A stretch of DNA of 64,000 nucleotides from an uncultured Spirochaetota bacterium (GTDB lineage: Bacteria; Spirochaetota; Spirochaetia; Treponematales; Rectinemataceae). Location: NCBI GenBank assembly GCA_903821875.1, contig CAIJMU010000037.1:1-64000 (forward strand), in the 5' to 3' direction. Position numbers and translations under genes: made by a program. Of the stretch, positions 17,663 through 25,659 are shown in pieces. Each line of letters opens with the position of its first letter. Positions within the stretch are counted from its first letter, which is position 1. Below the pieces are notes generated by a model. It was given only the letters and a program-made list of their open reading frames with translations, ran no database searches and was not told the DNA's origin.

Positions 17663-18223
17663 ATGATCATTGAGAAGAATCGAGTCGTATCCCTCGACTA
17701 CAAGCTCGTCGATGACGATGGAGAGCTCATCGATTCCTCCGACGCCGGAGAACCGCTTGTCTACCTCCACGGCAGGGGCAATATTATCGCGGGCCTCGAG
17801 AAACACCTCGAGGGCAAGAAGGCCGGAGACGCGGTCAAGGTCGTGATCGCTCCAGCAGACGGTTACGGCGAACGGGACGAGGAACTCCTGTTCACTGTCG
17901 GCAAGGACGAATTCGACGGCAGCGAGATTGCCGTTGGCATGCAGTTCGAGGCCCACGGTGAGGATGGGGCGCAGATCGTCACGATCGTCGGCATTGAAGG
18001 CGACGAGGTCAAGGTCGATGCCAACCACCCGCTCGCGGGCGAAAACCTGCATTTCGACGTCAAGGTTGTCGAGGTCCGCGAAGCATCCGGGGAGGAAGTC
18101 GAGCACGGCCACATCCACGGAGCCCACGGCTGTGACGGCGAGTGCGGCGAGGGAGGCTGTGGAGACGGCTGCGAGTGCGGCGAGGGCGGCTGCGGAGACG
18201 ACTGCGACTGCGGCAAGCATTGA
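17663..18223 (+). CDS. slyD: FKBP-type peptidyl-prolyl isomerase, SlyD-like, with metal-binding tail
   Basis: A cytoplasmic folding helper. The 186-residue protein starts with the FKBP half-barrel (VVSLDYKLVDDDGELIDSS, then GRGNIIAGLEKHLEGKKAGD), has the inserted IF chaperone domain (residues about 70-130, starting PADGYGERDEELLFTV), and returns to the FKBP fold (NHPLAGENLHFDVKVVEV). The tail is rich in His and Cys with repeats of GCGD and CGEGG, the pattern used by SlyD to bind nickel or zinc. A GGAAGGA site lies about 10 bp before ATG 17663. The tail is encoded by a short imperfect tandem repeat at about 18140-18215. Confidence 0.93.
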   Translation: MIIEKNRVVSLDYKLVDDDGELIDSSDAGEPLVYLHGRGNIIAGLEKHLEGKKAGDAVKVVIAPADGYGERDEELLFTVGKDEFDGSEIAVGMQFEAHGEDGAQIVTIVGIEGDEVKVDANHPLAGENLHFDVKVVEVREASGEEVEHGHIHGAHGCDGECGEGGCGDGCECGEGGCGDDCDCGKH

Positions 18224-18229
18224 CCCTTC

Positions 18230-18252
18230 GGGGCGGCTTCCCGAGTCCGCCC
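18230..18252 (+). terminator. Weak candidate terminator after slyD
   Basis: Just after the slyD stop, GGGCGG (18231-18236) and CCGCCC (18247-18252) can form a 6-bp stem, followed by TGGGGTCTTCC rather than a clean T run. It lies between converging slyD and the queuosine transporter gene. Confidence 0.3.
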
Positions 18253-18268
18253 TGGGGTCTTCCTTATC

Positions 18269-19054
18269 CTAATTATGAGGATGGGACCGCGTCTTCGTTT
18301 TAAGGCCGTCGCCTTGTGCAACGTGGTTTTCCCCGCCCTCGACGCCGAAGGCGAAGGGATTCCACGAAGCGGTGCCGACCATGTCGATGCCTTCGCGGCG
18401 CTTCAGCGCTCCACAGACGACAATCGTAACAGGTGTGAGAACCGTCTCGATGGCCGACTTGATCAGCCACTGGGATATGATGAGGCTTGCCATGAGTCCG
18501 GCAGGAAAGATGCCGAAAGCCGTCGCCACCGACACGAAAATCAAGGTATCGAGCAACTCTCCCAACAAGGTGGAGGCGATGGTGCGGAGCGCGAGCCAAC
18601 GATGAGAGGGGTCCCATTTGACCATCCAGACCTTCATGCGCGCAAGAACGAAATCATTGGCGAAACTTCCCACCCAGAAGCCTGCGAGCGAGGCGATGAC
18701 GAGGCCGGGAACCGCCCCGAGCACCATCGCAAATTCCCGCTGATTGCCGAAGTCCGGGCTGAAGGGCAGCGCTACGGCCAGGCTGAACAGAAGGGCCGCG
18801 AGCGCGTTCATGGCGAATCCGTACCAGATGACGCGCCGCGATACCGCGAAGCCGAAGACCTCGGTCAGCACGTCCCCGAAGATGTAGGTCAGGGGGAAGA
18901 GCAACAGCGTTCCGAGGTCGGTTGATACCGAGATTCCTGACAACTGGAAGGATAAGAACTTCTGGGCAACGATGTTGGAGACAAGGATGAGCCCCACGAA
19001 GGCAGCGATCACCGGCTCGAGGAGGCTGAAGGGCCTTGGCTTGCTGACGTTCAT
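18269..19054 (-). CDS. yhhQ: Queuosine precursor transporter (YhhQ family)
   Basis: A 261-residue inner-membrane protein with about six transmembrane segments. It has the family hallmarks VSNIVAQKF near residue 25, FPLTYIFGDVLTEVFG near 55, RTIASTLLGELLDTLIF and ISQWLIKSAIETVLTP. The family imports preQ0/preQ1 or queuine for queuosine at position 34 of tRNAs, which fits the presence of the U34 enzymes mnmE/mnmG in the same window. ATG 19054 follows GAGG by 5 bp. I looked for a preQ1 riboswitch upstream and saw none. Function is from family knowledge. Confidence 0.9.
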   Translation of the reverse strand: MNVSKPRPFSLLEPVIAAFVGLILVSNIVAQKFLSFQLSGISVSTDLGTLLLFPLTYIFGDVLTEVFGFAVSRRVIWYGFAMNALAALLFSLAVALPFSPDFGNQREFAMVLGAVPGLVIASLAGFWVGSFANDFVLARMKVWMVKWDPSHRWLALRTIASTLLGELLDTLIFVSVATAFGIFPAGLMASLIISQWLIKSAIETVLTPVTIVVCGALKRREGIDMVGTASWNPFAFGVEGGENHVAQGDGLKTKTRSHPHN

Positions 19055-19162
19055 ATAACCTCACCCAGGAGCGTGCAATGCGCGGGAGTGACCAGGGTAC
19101 CGCGCGGGGAAATGGCCTCGATGCGGCTTGGGCCAAACCAGCGGCCAGCACCAGGGCAAGAA

Positions 19163-19201
19163 GGCGCCGGGCCCGACCGACCTGCGGTGGAACCCGGCGC
19201 C
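19163..19201 (-). terminator. Hairpin terminator after fhs
   Basis: A perfect 9-bp GC stem, GGCGCCGGG (19163-19171) with CCCGGCGCC (19193-19201), follows the fhs stop on the minus strand. The 3' side continues TTCTTG, a weak U tract. It separates fhs from the transporter gene 3' of it. Confidence 0.5.
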
Positions 19202-19223
19202 CCTTACGAACAGATAGAACTAA

Positions 19224-20987
19224 TTACGATAATCCAGTGATCATCCCCGTCGTCGTATCGATGTCCATTCCGATGTATCCGGGCTTGGAACCGAGGCCGG
19301 GCATGGTGTTTATCTCGCCGGAGAGCGGATAGATGAAGCCCGCACCCGCAGCAAGGCGCACGTCGGTTATCGGGAAGACATAGCCCTTCGGGCGACCCTT
19401 CCAGTTCGGATCGTGGGAAAAGGAGTACTGGGTCTTGGCCATGCATATCGGCAGGCCGGCGTAGCCGAGATCGGAGAAGGATGCGAGGGCCTTTTCCGCG
19501 TCGGGCGTGTAGCTCACGCTGTCGGCGCCATAGACCTCGGTGGCAAGCCTGTTGATCTTGTCCTTCAGGGGCATTTCCGAGCTGTAGAGTAGCACGGGCT
19601 TCGAGGGCTGGCTGGCGGCCTTGTCAACTGCCTCGGCGAGCTTCGCCGCCCCTTCGCCCCCATTGGCCCAATTGGTTGAAACAACTGCGTCGAAGGCGCC
19701 ACCCTTGAGGGCACCCTCGCGGATGGTCTGGCGCTCGGAGTCGGTATCGGTGGGGAAGGCGTTGATGCAGACGACGGCGGGAAGGCCGAACTTGCGGACG
19801 ACCTCAAGGTGACCCTCGAGGTTGCAGAGGCCCTTTTTCACGAGTTCGACATTTTCCTGGGTGTAGGCTGTGGCAAGCGGCTTTCCGGGTGTGACCTTGG
19901 GACCGCCGCCGTGCATCTTCAGGGCGCGCACGGTGCACACGATGACCACGGCGTCGGGCATCATCCCCGAGGCGCGGCACTTGATGTCCATGAATTTCTC
20001 GAAGCCCATGTCCGCGCCGAAACCGGACTCGGTCACCACGTAGTCGCCGATGCGCAGGGCAATCTGGTCCGCGACGACCGAGGAGTTCCCGTGGGCGATG
20101 TTGGCAAAGGGTCCGGCGTGCACGAAGGCGAGCTGCTCCTCGAGGGTCTGCAGGACGTTTGGCTTGAGGGCATCCTTCATGAGTATTGTCATGGCACCGG
20201 CCACGCCAAGATCCTCGGTGGTTACGGCCTTGCCCGACTTGTCGAGGCCCAGCACGATGCGGCCCATGCGCTCGCGGAGGTCCTTGAGGCTCGTGGCGAG
20301 GGCGAGAATGGCCATGACCTCGGAGGCGACCGCGATGTCGAAGCCGGTCTCGCGGAGCGGCCCGTTGTCCTGGCCACCGATACCAATTATGATCTTCCTG
20401 AGGGCACGGTCGTTCATGTCCATAACGCGCCGCCAGAGCACTTCCATCGGGTCCAGGTTGAGCTTCCTCATGCCCTGCTTCTCGAAGAAGGCGTCGGACC
20501 AGCGCGACTCATGGTACATCCGCGCGTCAAGGGCGGTGGAACAGAGGTTATGCGCCGCCGAAACGGCATGGATGTCTCCGGTCAGGTGGAGGTTGAAGTC
20601 GGCCATCGGCACGATCTGCGAGTAGCCACCTCCGGCTGCGCCGCCCTTGATGCCGAAGGTCGGCCCCATCGAGGGCTGGCGGATCGCGGAAATGGCCTTC
20701 TTGCCGATGAATCCGAGCCCCTGTGTCAGTCCAACCGTTGTCGTGGTCTTGCCCTCACCGAGGGGCGTGGGTGATATGGCTGTCACATCGATGTACTTGG
20801 CACGGCGTGGCGCCGTGGGGTTGTCGGTGAGGAATTCGAGGCGCACCTTGGCCTTGTCCTCACCATGCATCTCAAGGTACTTCGCCTCGATGCCGTATCC
20901 GCCTGCGATGGTGGCAATGGGCTTTACTACCGCCGCCTGGGCGATGTCGATATCACTCGGTACTGGCTTTTTCTTTTCGACTGACAA
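19224..20987 (-). CDS. fhs: Formate--tetrahydrofolate ligase
   Basis: The enzyme activates formate with ATP to 10-formyl-tetrahydrofolate, supplying one-carbon units and, in acetogens, the methyl branch of the Wood-Ljungdahl pathway. The 587-residue protein has the P-loop TPLGEGKTT (74-82), RQPSMGPTFGIKGGAAGGGYSQ and the HLTGDIHAV segment typical of the family, over the normal length. Translation starts at TTG 20987: the strong site GAGGAGG (21000-20994) lies 6 bp upstream and no ATG is nearby. No folD or other pathway genes are in view, so its metabolic context is open. Confidence 0.97.
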   Translation of the reverse strand: MSVEKKKPVPSDIDIAQAAVVKPIATIAGGYGIEAKYLEMHGEDKAKVRLEFLTDNPTAPRRAKYIDVTAISPTPLGEGKTTTTVGLTQGLGFIGKKAISAIRQPSMGPTFGIKGGAAGGGYSQIVPMADFNLHLTGDIHAVSAAHNLCSTALDARMYHESRWSDAFFEKQGMRKLNLDPMEVLWRRVMDMNDRALRKIIIGIGGQDNGPLRETGFDIAVASEVMAILALATSLKDLRERMGRIVLGLDKSGKAVTTEDLGVAGAMTILMKDALKPNVLQTLEEQLAFVHAGPFANIAHGNSSVVADQIALRIGDYVVTESGFGADMGFEKFMDIKCRASGMMPDAVVIVCTVRALKMHGGGPKVTPGKPLATAYTQENVELVKKGLCNLEGHLEVVRKFGLPAVVCINAFPTDTDSERQTIREGALKGGAFDAVVSTNWANGGEGAAKLAEAVDKAASQPSKPVLLYSSEMPLKDKINRLATEVYGADSVSYTPDAEKALASFSDLGYAGLPICMAKTQYSFSHDPNWKGRPKGYVFPITDVRLAAGAGFIYPLSGEINTMPGLGSKPGYIGMDIDTTTGMITGLS

Positions 20988-21018
20988 CTAGGGCCTCCTC
21001 GTCATGTGGGTGGCGCAC

Positions 21019-21047
21019 AGGCTACTACCCAAGGCCGGAGGCGTCAA
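21019..21047 (-). promoter_or_regulatory. Promoter of fhs
   Basis: Minus strand TTGACG (21047-21042), 17-bp spacer and TAGCCT (21024-21019). The predicted start near 21012 gives a leader of about 25 nt, too short for a folate riboswitch. An AT-rich stretch (21050-21115) lies just upstream of the -35, where it could act as an UP element. Confidence 0.5.
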
Positions 21048-21468
21048 TCGAATATGCGATAATGTGAATCTGTATCTGAAATTAATGCCAGATTATTCCA
21101 AAACTTGACATAAATTTCCGTGGCCGTGGTTCCAGAGACTCCCGGTAGCCCCAGGCCAGCGTGACAGAAACGCTTTACAGACAGCGTTGGAGGAAGAGAG
21201 AAAAAAAAGCCACCCCAGGGAGGCAACCGGGGCGGCAGAAAGAAAGGAAAGGGAATCGGTCCATCACTGGTTCCGAGACAGTGCCTGAATGCCAGCGCCG
21301 GGCACCGACGGCAGGAACCGCTTCAATGGTTCCGTAATGAACACCCATGGACCATTCCTTCTTTCATGACCACCCGGACAGCATATGCCTGCAATTGCGA
21401 GGATATCATGAGCCTTTCGTGAGAATGACCCGAATATCGCCGGAACCTGCGCTTCCGCTTGCCATCGC
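21048..21468. other. Gene-free interval between fhs and msrA
   Basis: The stretch holds the AT-rich fhs upstream region, the terminator at 21201-21236, and about 230 bp between that terminator and the msrA stop for which I see no protein gene. Within it GGAACC and GGTTCC elements can pair in the minus-strand transcript (near 21314-21333). It could be a long msrA 3' untranslated region or a small RNA. Confidence 0.5.
21201..21236 (-). terminator. Rho-independent terminator downstream of msrA
   Basis: On the minus strand GCCGCCCC (21236-21229) and GGGGTGGC (21216-21209) form an 8-bp stem with one G-U pair, followed directly by eight T (21208-21201). This is a strong intrinsic terminator. It is more than 230 bp beyond the msrA stop. 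Confidence 0.8.
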
Positions 21469-22140
21469 TCAGGGCTTGATCAGCCCCGACCGCTTTACCC
21501 ACTCCTCCGACTTGCCGACCTTGGGAGCGACCACCAGGCGGCAATAGCCATAGTCAGGATGTTTTTTGTAATAATCCTGATGATACTCCTCGGCCATCCA
21601 GAAGACTTTCAGCGGCTTGAGTTCTGTCACGACAGGCGCTGCCAGCCCTGCCTGGATCTTGGCGATGGCGGCAACTGCGGCACGGCGCTGGGCATCAGTG
21701 GCGTACAGGATAATGGAGCGGTACTGCGGACCCACATCGGCACCCTGCCTGTCCCTCGTCGTCGGGTCGTGGATGGTGAAGAAGAGGTCGAACAAGGCAG
21801 AAAGGCCCACGCGAGTGGGATCGAAGCTTATGCGAACTACTTCCGCATGCCCAGTCGTTCCTGTGCAGACCTCCTCGTAGCTCGGTTTGGCCAGGCTCCC
21901 AGCGGCATAGCCGGACACGACATCGAGCACACCGGGTACGATCTCGAAGGCACCTTCGAGACACCAGAAACAGCCGCCGCCGATGACGAGGGTTTCGCTC
22001 GCCGACGGCGCTGCTGTCTGGGAAGCGAGGCTGGCAGGAAAGCTTACAATGCAAAGGATCGCGACGAGGGCGATGGCAATGGTACGCTGCATAGGGCAAA
22101 GATACTGAAGAATGGCAGCCCCGGAAAGCAGCCCTGCCAT
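21469..22140 (-). CDS. msrA: Peptide-methionine (S)-S-oxide reductase MsrA, exported
   Basis: Repairs methionine-S-sulfoxide in proteins. The catalytic GCFWC motif lies at residues 56-60 (C57 the nucleophile), with GYAAG, the YEEVCTGTTGHAE block and the GADVGPQYRS segment of the family. The N terminus has a hydrophobic signal (IAIALVAILCIVSFPASLASQ), so the enzyme probably acts outside the cytoplasm. ATG 22140 is favoured by AGGA 7 bp upstream; ATG 22092 would give a shorter, more usual signal peptide and cannot be excluded. No msrB is fused or adjacent. The catalytic Cys context is Leu-Glu-Gly, slightly off the usual WxxE. Confidence 0.93.
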   Translation of the reverse strand: MAGLLSGAAILQYLCPMQRTIAIALVAILCIVSFPASLASQTAAPSASETLVIGGGCFWCLEGAFEIVPGVLDVVSGYAAGSLAKPSYEEVCTGTTGHAEVVRISFDPTRVGLSALFDLFFTIHDPTTRDRQGADVGPQYRSIILYATDAQRRAAVAAIAKIQAGLAAPVVTELKPLKVFWMAEEYHQDYYKKHPDYGYCRLVVAPKVGKSEEWVKRSGLIKP

Positions 22141-22222
22141 GACAAGGTCCTGGCCAGCCGGAACTCTCCGGCATCACGTCAACAGGAATGACGAGGCCGG
22201 GTTTCATCCGATCTCCATCATC

Positions 22223-22256
22223 TCCTGACGCCAAACTCACGAGGAAGCGCCAGAAT
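22223..22256 (+). promoter_or_regulatory. Candidate Pho box and promoter of the phosphoesterase gene
   Basis: Two heptads, TCCTGAC (22223-22229) and AACTCAC (22234-22240), are 11 bp apart. Ten bases later comes CAGAAT (22251-22256), four of six to the -10 consensus. There is no -35. Spacing and heptad pattern match the pstS and phoA promoters in this window, though with two clear repeats, not four. Confidence 0.5.
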
Positions 22257-22260
22257 AGTG

Positions 22261-22282
22261 CCTCACGGGAATTCCCGTGAGG
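22261..22282. promoter_or_regulatory. Perfect 22-bp palindrome at the predicted mRNA 5' end
   Basis: The half-site CCTCACGGGAA is followed directly by its exact complement, giving 22 bp with no spacer. It begins where transcription from the -10 at 22251 should start and its right arm overlaps the ribosome binding site (AGGGAG, 22280-22285) of the gene at 22291. It could be a protein-binding operator or an RNA hairpin that masks the site. Confidence 0.75.
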
Positions 22283-22290
22283 GAGTCGTC

Positions 22291-23361
22291 ATGAAGTTCA
22301 AGGAATTCCTTTTGTCCTTCGAGCGCCTGCTTGCGGAATCACCGAGAGAGAAGCTCGAAGCGGGCGTGCCGTATGTTTTCCTGAGCGATCTCCACCTCGG
22401 TGATGGTAGCTCGCGGGATGATCTTGCACCGAACCGCGGCATAGTCATGAATTCGCTTTCCCGTTGGTATCTTGACCGCGGATTTGTGCTTGTTCTCAAC
22501 GGGGATATCGAGGACCTTACCAAGTTCAAATACAAGGAAATCATGAATTCCTGGGCGGGACTTTACGATATCCTCGATGCTTTCGCAGCCAAAGGCCGAC
22601 TGCGGCGCATTCTTGGCAACCACGACCTGGACCTTCTTCGCAGGGATGATTATCCCTACGACCTCCTGCACTCCCTCGCACTCGAGTGGAAGGGGAAGAC
22701 CCTCCTGGCCTTCCACGGACACCAGGCCTCACGATTCTTCATGAACCACGACTATCTCTCGGAAATCATCGTCCGCTACCTTGCCAAACCCCTGGCGATA
22801 CGCAACACCAGCGTTTCCCGCGACTCTACCTACCGCTTCAAGACCGAGCGGTTGATCTACCGGGCATCACGCCGGTTCGGGATCGTTTCGATCACTGGCC
22901 ATACACACAGACCACTCTTCGAATCGCTGTCCAAATATGATAGCCTTCGCTGGGCCATCGAGGATGCGCTGCGTGAGTACACCAGGGTCGATGAGGCATC
23001 CCGTAGGGTCATCGCGGAGAAGATAGCCAGCTATCGGCACGAGATCAGACGCCTCAGGAAAAGGGAAATCGATCTCCGCCTGTCCCGCAGCCTGTACGAA
23101 GAACGCGACCTCCTCATTCCCTCCCTCTTCAACTCCGGTTGCGGCACAGGAAAGCACGGAATTACGGCAATCGAGATCCAGGGGGGCGGAATATCCCTCG
23201 TTCAATGGACTGGCGCGAAGGGTCCTCGCGATTATGTCGAGCGGGAGTCTTTGCGCTCGGAAGCTCTGCCCAACTCGCCGTATTCCCGCTACACGCTCCG
23301 GAGCGCGCCTCTCGATGAGGTGTTCGCCCGCGTCGAGCTGCTCGGGAATCGCGTTGACTGA
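22291..23361 (+). CDS. Calcineurin-like metallophosphoesterase
   Basis: A cytoplasmic metal-dependent phosphoesterase of 356 residues. It carries the family blocks in order: SDLHLGD (about residue 32), NGDIEDL, GNHDLDLL, FHGHQ and TGHTHRP. An arginine/glutamate-rich helical part follows, then a C-terminal NSGCGTGKHGITAIEIQ strand region. The overall plan resembles LpxH-like and related phosphodiesterases; the substrate cannot be told. ATG 22291 follows GAGGGAG by 5 bp; that site is overlapped by the 22-bp palindrome. The promoter has a Pho-box-like arrangement and the gene lies just ahead of the pst operon, which suggests a role under phosphate starvation. Confidence 0.85.
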   Translation: MKFKEFLLSFERLLAESPREKLEAGVPYVFLSDLHLGDGSSRDDLAPNRGIVMNSLSRWYLDRGFVLVLNGDIEDLTKFKYKEIMNSWAGLYDILDAFAAKGRLRRILGNHDLDLLRRDDYPYDLLHSLALEWKGKTLLAFHGHQASRFFMNHDYLSEIIVRYLAKPLAIRNTSVSRDSTYRFKTERLIYRASRRFGIVSITGHTHRPLFESLSKYDSLRWAIEDALREYTRVDEASRRVIAEKIASYRHEIRRLRKREIDLRLSRSLYEERDLLIPSLFNSGCGTGKHGITAIEIQGGGISLVQWTGAKGPRDYVERESLRSEALPNSPYSRYTLRSAPLDEVFARVELLGNRVD

Positions 23362-23441
23362 AACCACGTGCCCGCGCGGTTTCCGTGTCAGAACCCTGCG
23401 AGCAGGTCCTCGACCTCAACCCTGGCCGAGGCAAACGTCCA

Positions 23442-23497
23442 TCCTAACCAAATCCTCACAATCGGCTCGCGGGAGTCTCACGGGGTTTGGCTAGATT
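23442..23497 (+). promoter_or_regulatory. Pho box and promoter of the pst-pho operon
   Basis: Four heptads in exact 11-bp phase: TCCTAAC (23442), TCCTCAC (23453), GGCTCGC (23464) and GTCTCAC (23475). The last ends at 23481; ten bases on is TAGATT (23492-23497), the -10. There is no -35 box. This matches the known PhoB promoter layout of 7-bp direct repeats with 4-bp gaps placed 10 bp before the -10, although the heptad differs from the enterobacterial one. Confidence 0.75.
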
Positions 23498-23519
23498 CGT
23501 CGAAGCTTCGTTACGAAGC
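23496..23519 (+). promoter_or_regulatory. Two adjacent palindromes at the pstS transcription start
   Basis: TTCG-T-CGAA (23496-23504) is followed by GCTTCGT-T-ACGAAGC (23505-23519). Both overlap the predicted start near 23504. They may bind a regulator or form a small 5' hairpin. No known factor is assigned. Confidence 0.45.
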
Positions 23520-23551
23520 ATGAGTTCAGTCACTCGATGGAGGTTCCCTTC

Positions 23552-24646
23552 ATGAAGAAGATCATTTGTTCCGTTTTCGCCCTTTCCCTCGTGCTGGCAA
23601 GCGCCAGTGCCCAGGCCATCCCAGGTTCCGGCCTCGTGAAGGGTGGAGCGACTGGAGAGGCCAAAGACCTCACCGGGGCGGGAGCCACCTTCCCCACGGT
23701 CCTCTACACTAAGTGGTTCAGCGAATACGCCAAGCTCACCGGAGTAAAAGTCAACTACCAGTCGATCGGATCGGGTGGCGGCATCAAGAGCATCAGCGAC
23801 CAGACCGTAGACTTTGGTGCAACCGACGGACCCATGACCGATGACCAGCTCAAGGTGGCCAAGGGCGGAGCGATCCTCCACATCCCGATGGCCCTCGGAG
23901 CCGTCGTCCCCACCTTCAACATCCCCGAGCTCGGCACGGATACGCTCCGCTTTACCGGAGATACCCTGGCCGGCGTATTCCTGGGAGATATAACCAAATG
24001 GAACGATGCCAAGCTCGTTGCGGACAATCCCAAGCTCAAGGCCATCGACCGCTACATCGTCGTTGTGCACCGTTCCGATGGATCGGGAACCTCCAACATC
24101 TGGACGAGCTATCTGGCCGCAGTGAGCGAAAAGTGGGCCAAGACAGTCGGAGCAGCCAATGCCGTTCAGTGGCCAGTAGGTCTGGGTGGCAAGGGTAACG
24201 AAGGCGTTGCCGGAAACGTCAAGCAGACTCCCTACTCCCTCGGCTATGTCGAGGAAGCTTACGCCGTGCAGAACAAGCTCTCCGTCGGCCTCGTGAAGGG
24301 CAAGGGCGGAAACTTCATAGCTCCCTCAACCAACGCCGTCTCCCTCGCGGCCCAGGGAGTGGCCCTTCCCGACGATCTCCGCATCAAGCTGGTCAACAGC
24401 GACAATCCTGAAGCCTTCCCGATCGTCGGCTTCACCTGGATCCTCGTGTACCAGCAGCAGACAGATGCAGCCAGGGCCCTCGCGGTTTCCCGCCTGGCCT
24501 GGTGGTGCTCGCACGACGGGCAAGCCTTCAACACGGCCCTCGAGTACGCGCCGCTGCCCCTCGATGCCATAAAGAAAGCCGAGGTCCTGATCAAGTCGAT
24601 CCAGATCAACGGCAATCCGGCCTTGCCCGCAACGATCGCCAAGTAA
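23552..24646 (+). CDS. pstS: Periplasmic phosphate-binding protein PstS
   Basis: The binding protein of the high-affinity phosphate importer. After a cleavable signal (MKKIICSVFALSLVLASASAQA) the mature part has the PstS signatures LTGAGATFPTVLYTKWF, SIGSGGGIKSI, DFGATDGPM and the phosphate-ligand segment HRSDGSGTSNIW. 364 residues, a normal length. ATG 23552 follows GGAGG (23539-23543) by 8 bp. It is the first gene of a seven-gene operon and is preceded by a Pho box. Confidence 0.97.
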   Translation: MKKIICSVFALSLVLASASAQAIPGSGLVKGGATGEAKDLTGAGATFPTVLYTKWFSEYAKLTGVKVNYQSIGSGGGIKSISDQTVDFGATDGPMTDDQLKVAKGGAILHIPMALGAVVPTFNIPELGTDTLRFTGDTLAGVFLGDITKWNDAKLVADNPKLKAIDRYIVVVHRSDGSGTSNIWTSYLAAVSEKWAKTVGAANAVQWPVGLGGKGNEGVAGNVKQTPYSLGYVEEAYAVQNKLSVGLVKGKGGNFIAPSTNAVSLAAQGVALPDDLRIKLVNSDNPEAFPIVGFTWILVYQQQTDAARALAVSRLAWWCSHDGQAFNTALEYAPLPLDAIKKAEVLIKSIQINGNPALPATIAK

Positions 24647-24669
24647 GCACGGGCGATCGGAAAGACGTC

Positions 24670-25659
24670 ATGACACTCAAGACCACGGCGGCGCCTGGCT
24701 CGCAGAAGGTCGGAGACCCGGGAGACCGGGTCTTTTCCTTCATCCTGCGCGCCGCGTCCAGCATTGTCTTATTGATCCTCATTGCCTTCATTGTGCTCCT
24801 CGTCATCGATTCGAGGGAATCGATAAGCCGCTTCGGCCTGTCTTTCCTGTCCAGTTCGAAATGGAACCCGGTGGAAACGGAGATCAACAAGATCGCCTTC
24901 GGGGCCCTCCCCTTCATCTTCGGGACGGTCGTCACTTCACTTCTCGCCCTCATCCTGGCGACGCCGCTGGCAATAGGCTCGGCGATCTTCGTTTCGGAGT
25001 ACTCACCGCCCTGGATCGGCAAGCCCGTAGCCTTCATCATAGAACTTCTCGTCGCAATCCCGAGCGTCGCCTACGGGATATGGGGACTGTTTGTCCTCGT
25101 GCCACTCATGCGGGACGTTGTCGAACCCTTTCTCCAATCTACGCTGGGCAAAATCCCGGTCATCGGCCTCCTCTTTGTCGGACCTCCCATGGGACAGGAC
25201 CTCCTGACCGGCGGGGTGGTGCTGGCGATCATGATACTACCCACAATACTTTCCCTTTCCCGCGAGGTGATCGCACAGGTGCCACGCCTCCAGAAAGAGG
25301 GAATGCTGGCCCTGGGTGCGACACGATGGGAAGTCCTCACGAAGGCGGTGCTGCCCTACGCACGGCCCGGAATCATCGGAGCGTCGATGCTGGGACTGGC
25401 CCGGGCCATCGGCGAGACGATGGCGGTGACCATGGTCATCGGCAACAGTTCGACGAAGATCACGCCTTCGCTTCTGACGCCGGGTTACACGATCTCAAGC
25501 GCCATCGCCAACCAGTTCACGGAAGCCGACTCCCCGATCTACTTCAGCGCGATTGTCGAACTTGGCCTCGTGCTTCTCATCGTTGCCTCGGTTTTCAACA
25601 TCCTCTCGCGGATCCTGGTAATGCGTCTCGTCGGGAAAGGCGGTGGCAGCCATGCATGA
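24670..25659 (+). CDS. pstC: Phosphate ABC transporter permease PstC
   Basis: An inner-membrane permease of 329 residues with about six transmembrane segments. The MetI-type cytoplasmic loop is LQKEGMLALGATRWEVLTKAVLPYARPGI, and VAIPSVAYGIWGLFVLVP and GLARAIGETMAVTMVIGNS are PstC signatures. It starts 23 bp after pstS, with GGAAAGA before ATG 24670, and overlaps pstA by 8 bp. Confidence 0.96.
   Translation: MTLKTTAAPGSQKVGDPGDRVFSFILRAASSIVLLILIAFIVLLVIDSRESISRFGLSFLSSSKWNPVETEINKIAFGALPFIFGTVVTSLLALILATPLAIGSAIFVSEYSPPWIGKPVAFIIELLVAIPSVAYGIWGLFVLVPLMRDVVEPFLQSTLGKIPVIGLLFVGPPMGQDLLTGGVVLAIMILPTILSLSREVIAQVPRLQKEGMLALGATRWEVLTKAVLPYARPGIIGASMLGLARAIGETMAVTMVIGNSSTKITPSLLTPGYTISSAIANQFTEADSPIYFSAIVELGLVLLIVASVFNILSRILVMRLVGKGGGSHA

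Noticed and set aside
19055-19160. preQ1 riboswitch ahead of the queuosine precursor transporter
   Set aside because: No preQ1-I pseudoknot pattern is visible; the only structure is the terminator-like hairpin of fhs.
20988-21012. Tetrahydrofolate riboswitch ahead of fhs
   Set aside because: The leader from the predicted promoter is only about 25 nt.
21105-21133. TTGACA on the plus strand as a promoter
   Set aside because: No -10 at 16-18 bp and no plus-strand gene follows before the convergent terminator.
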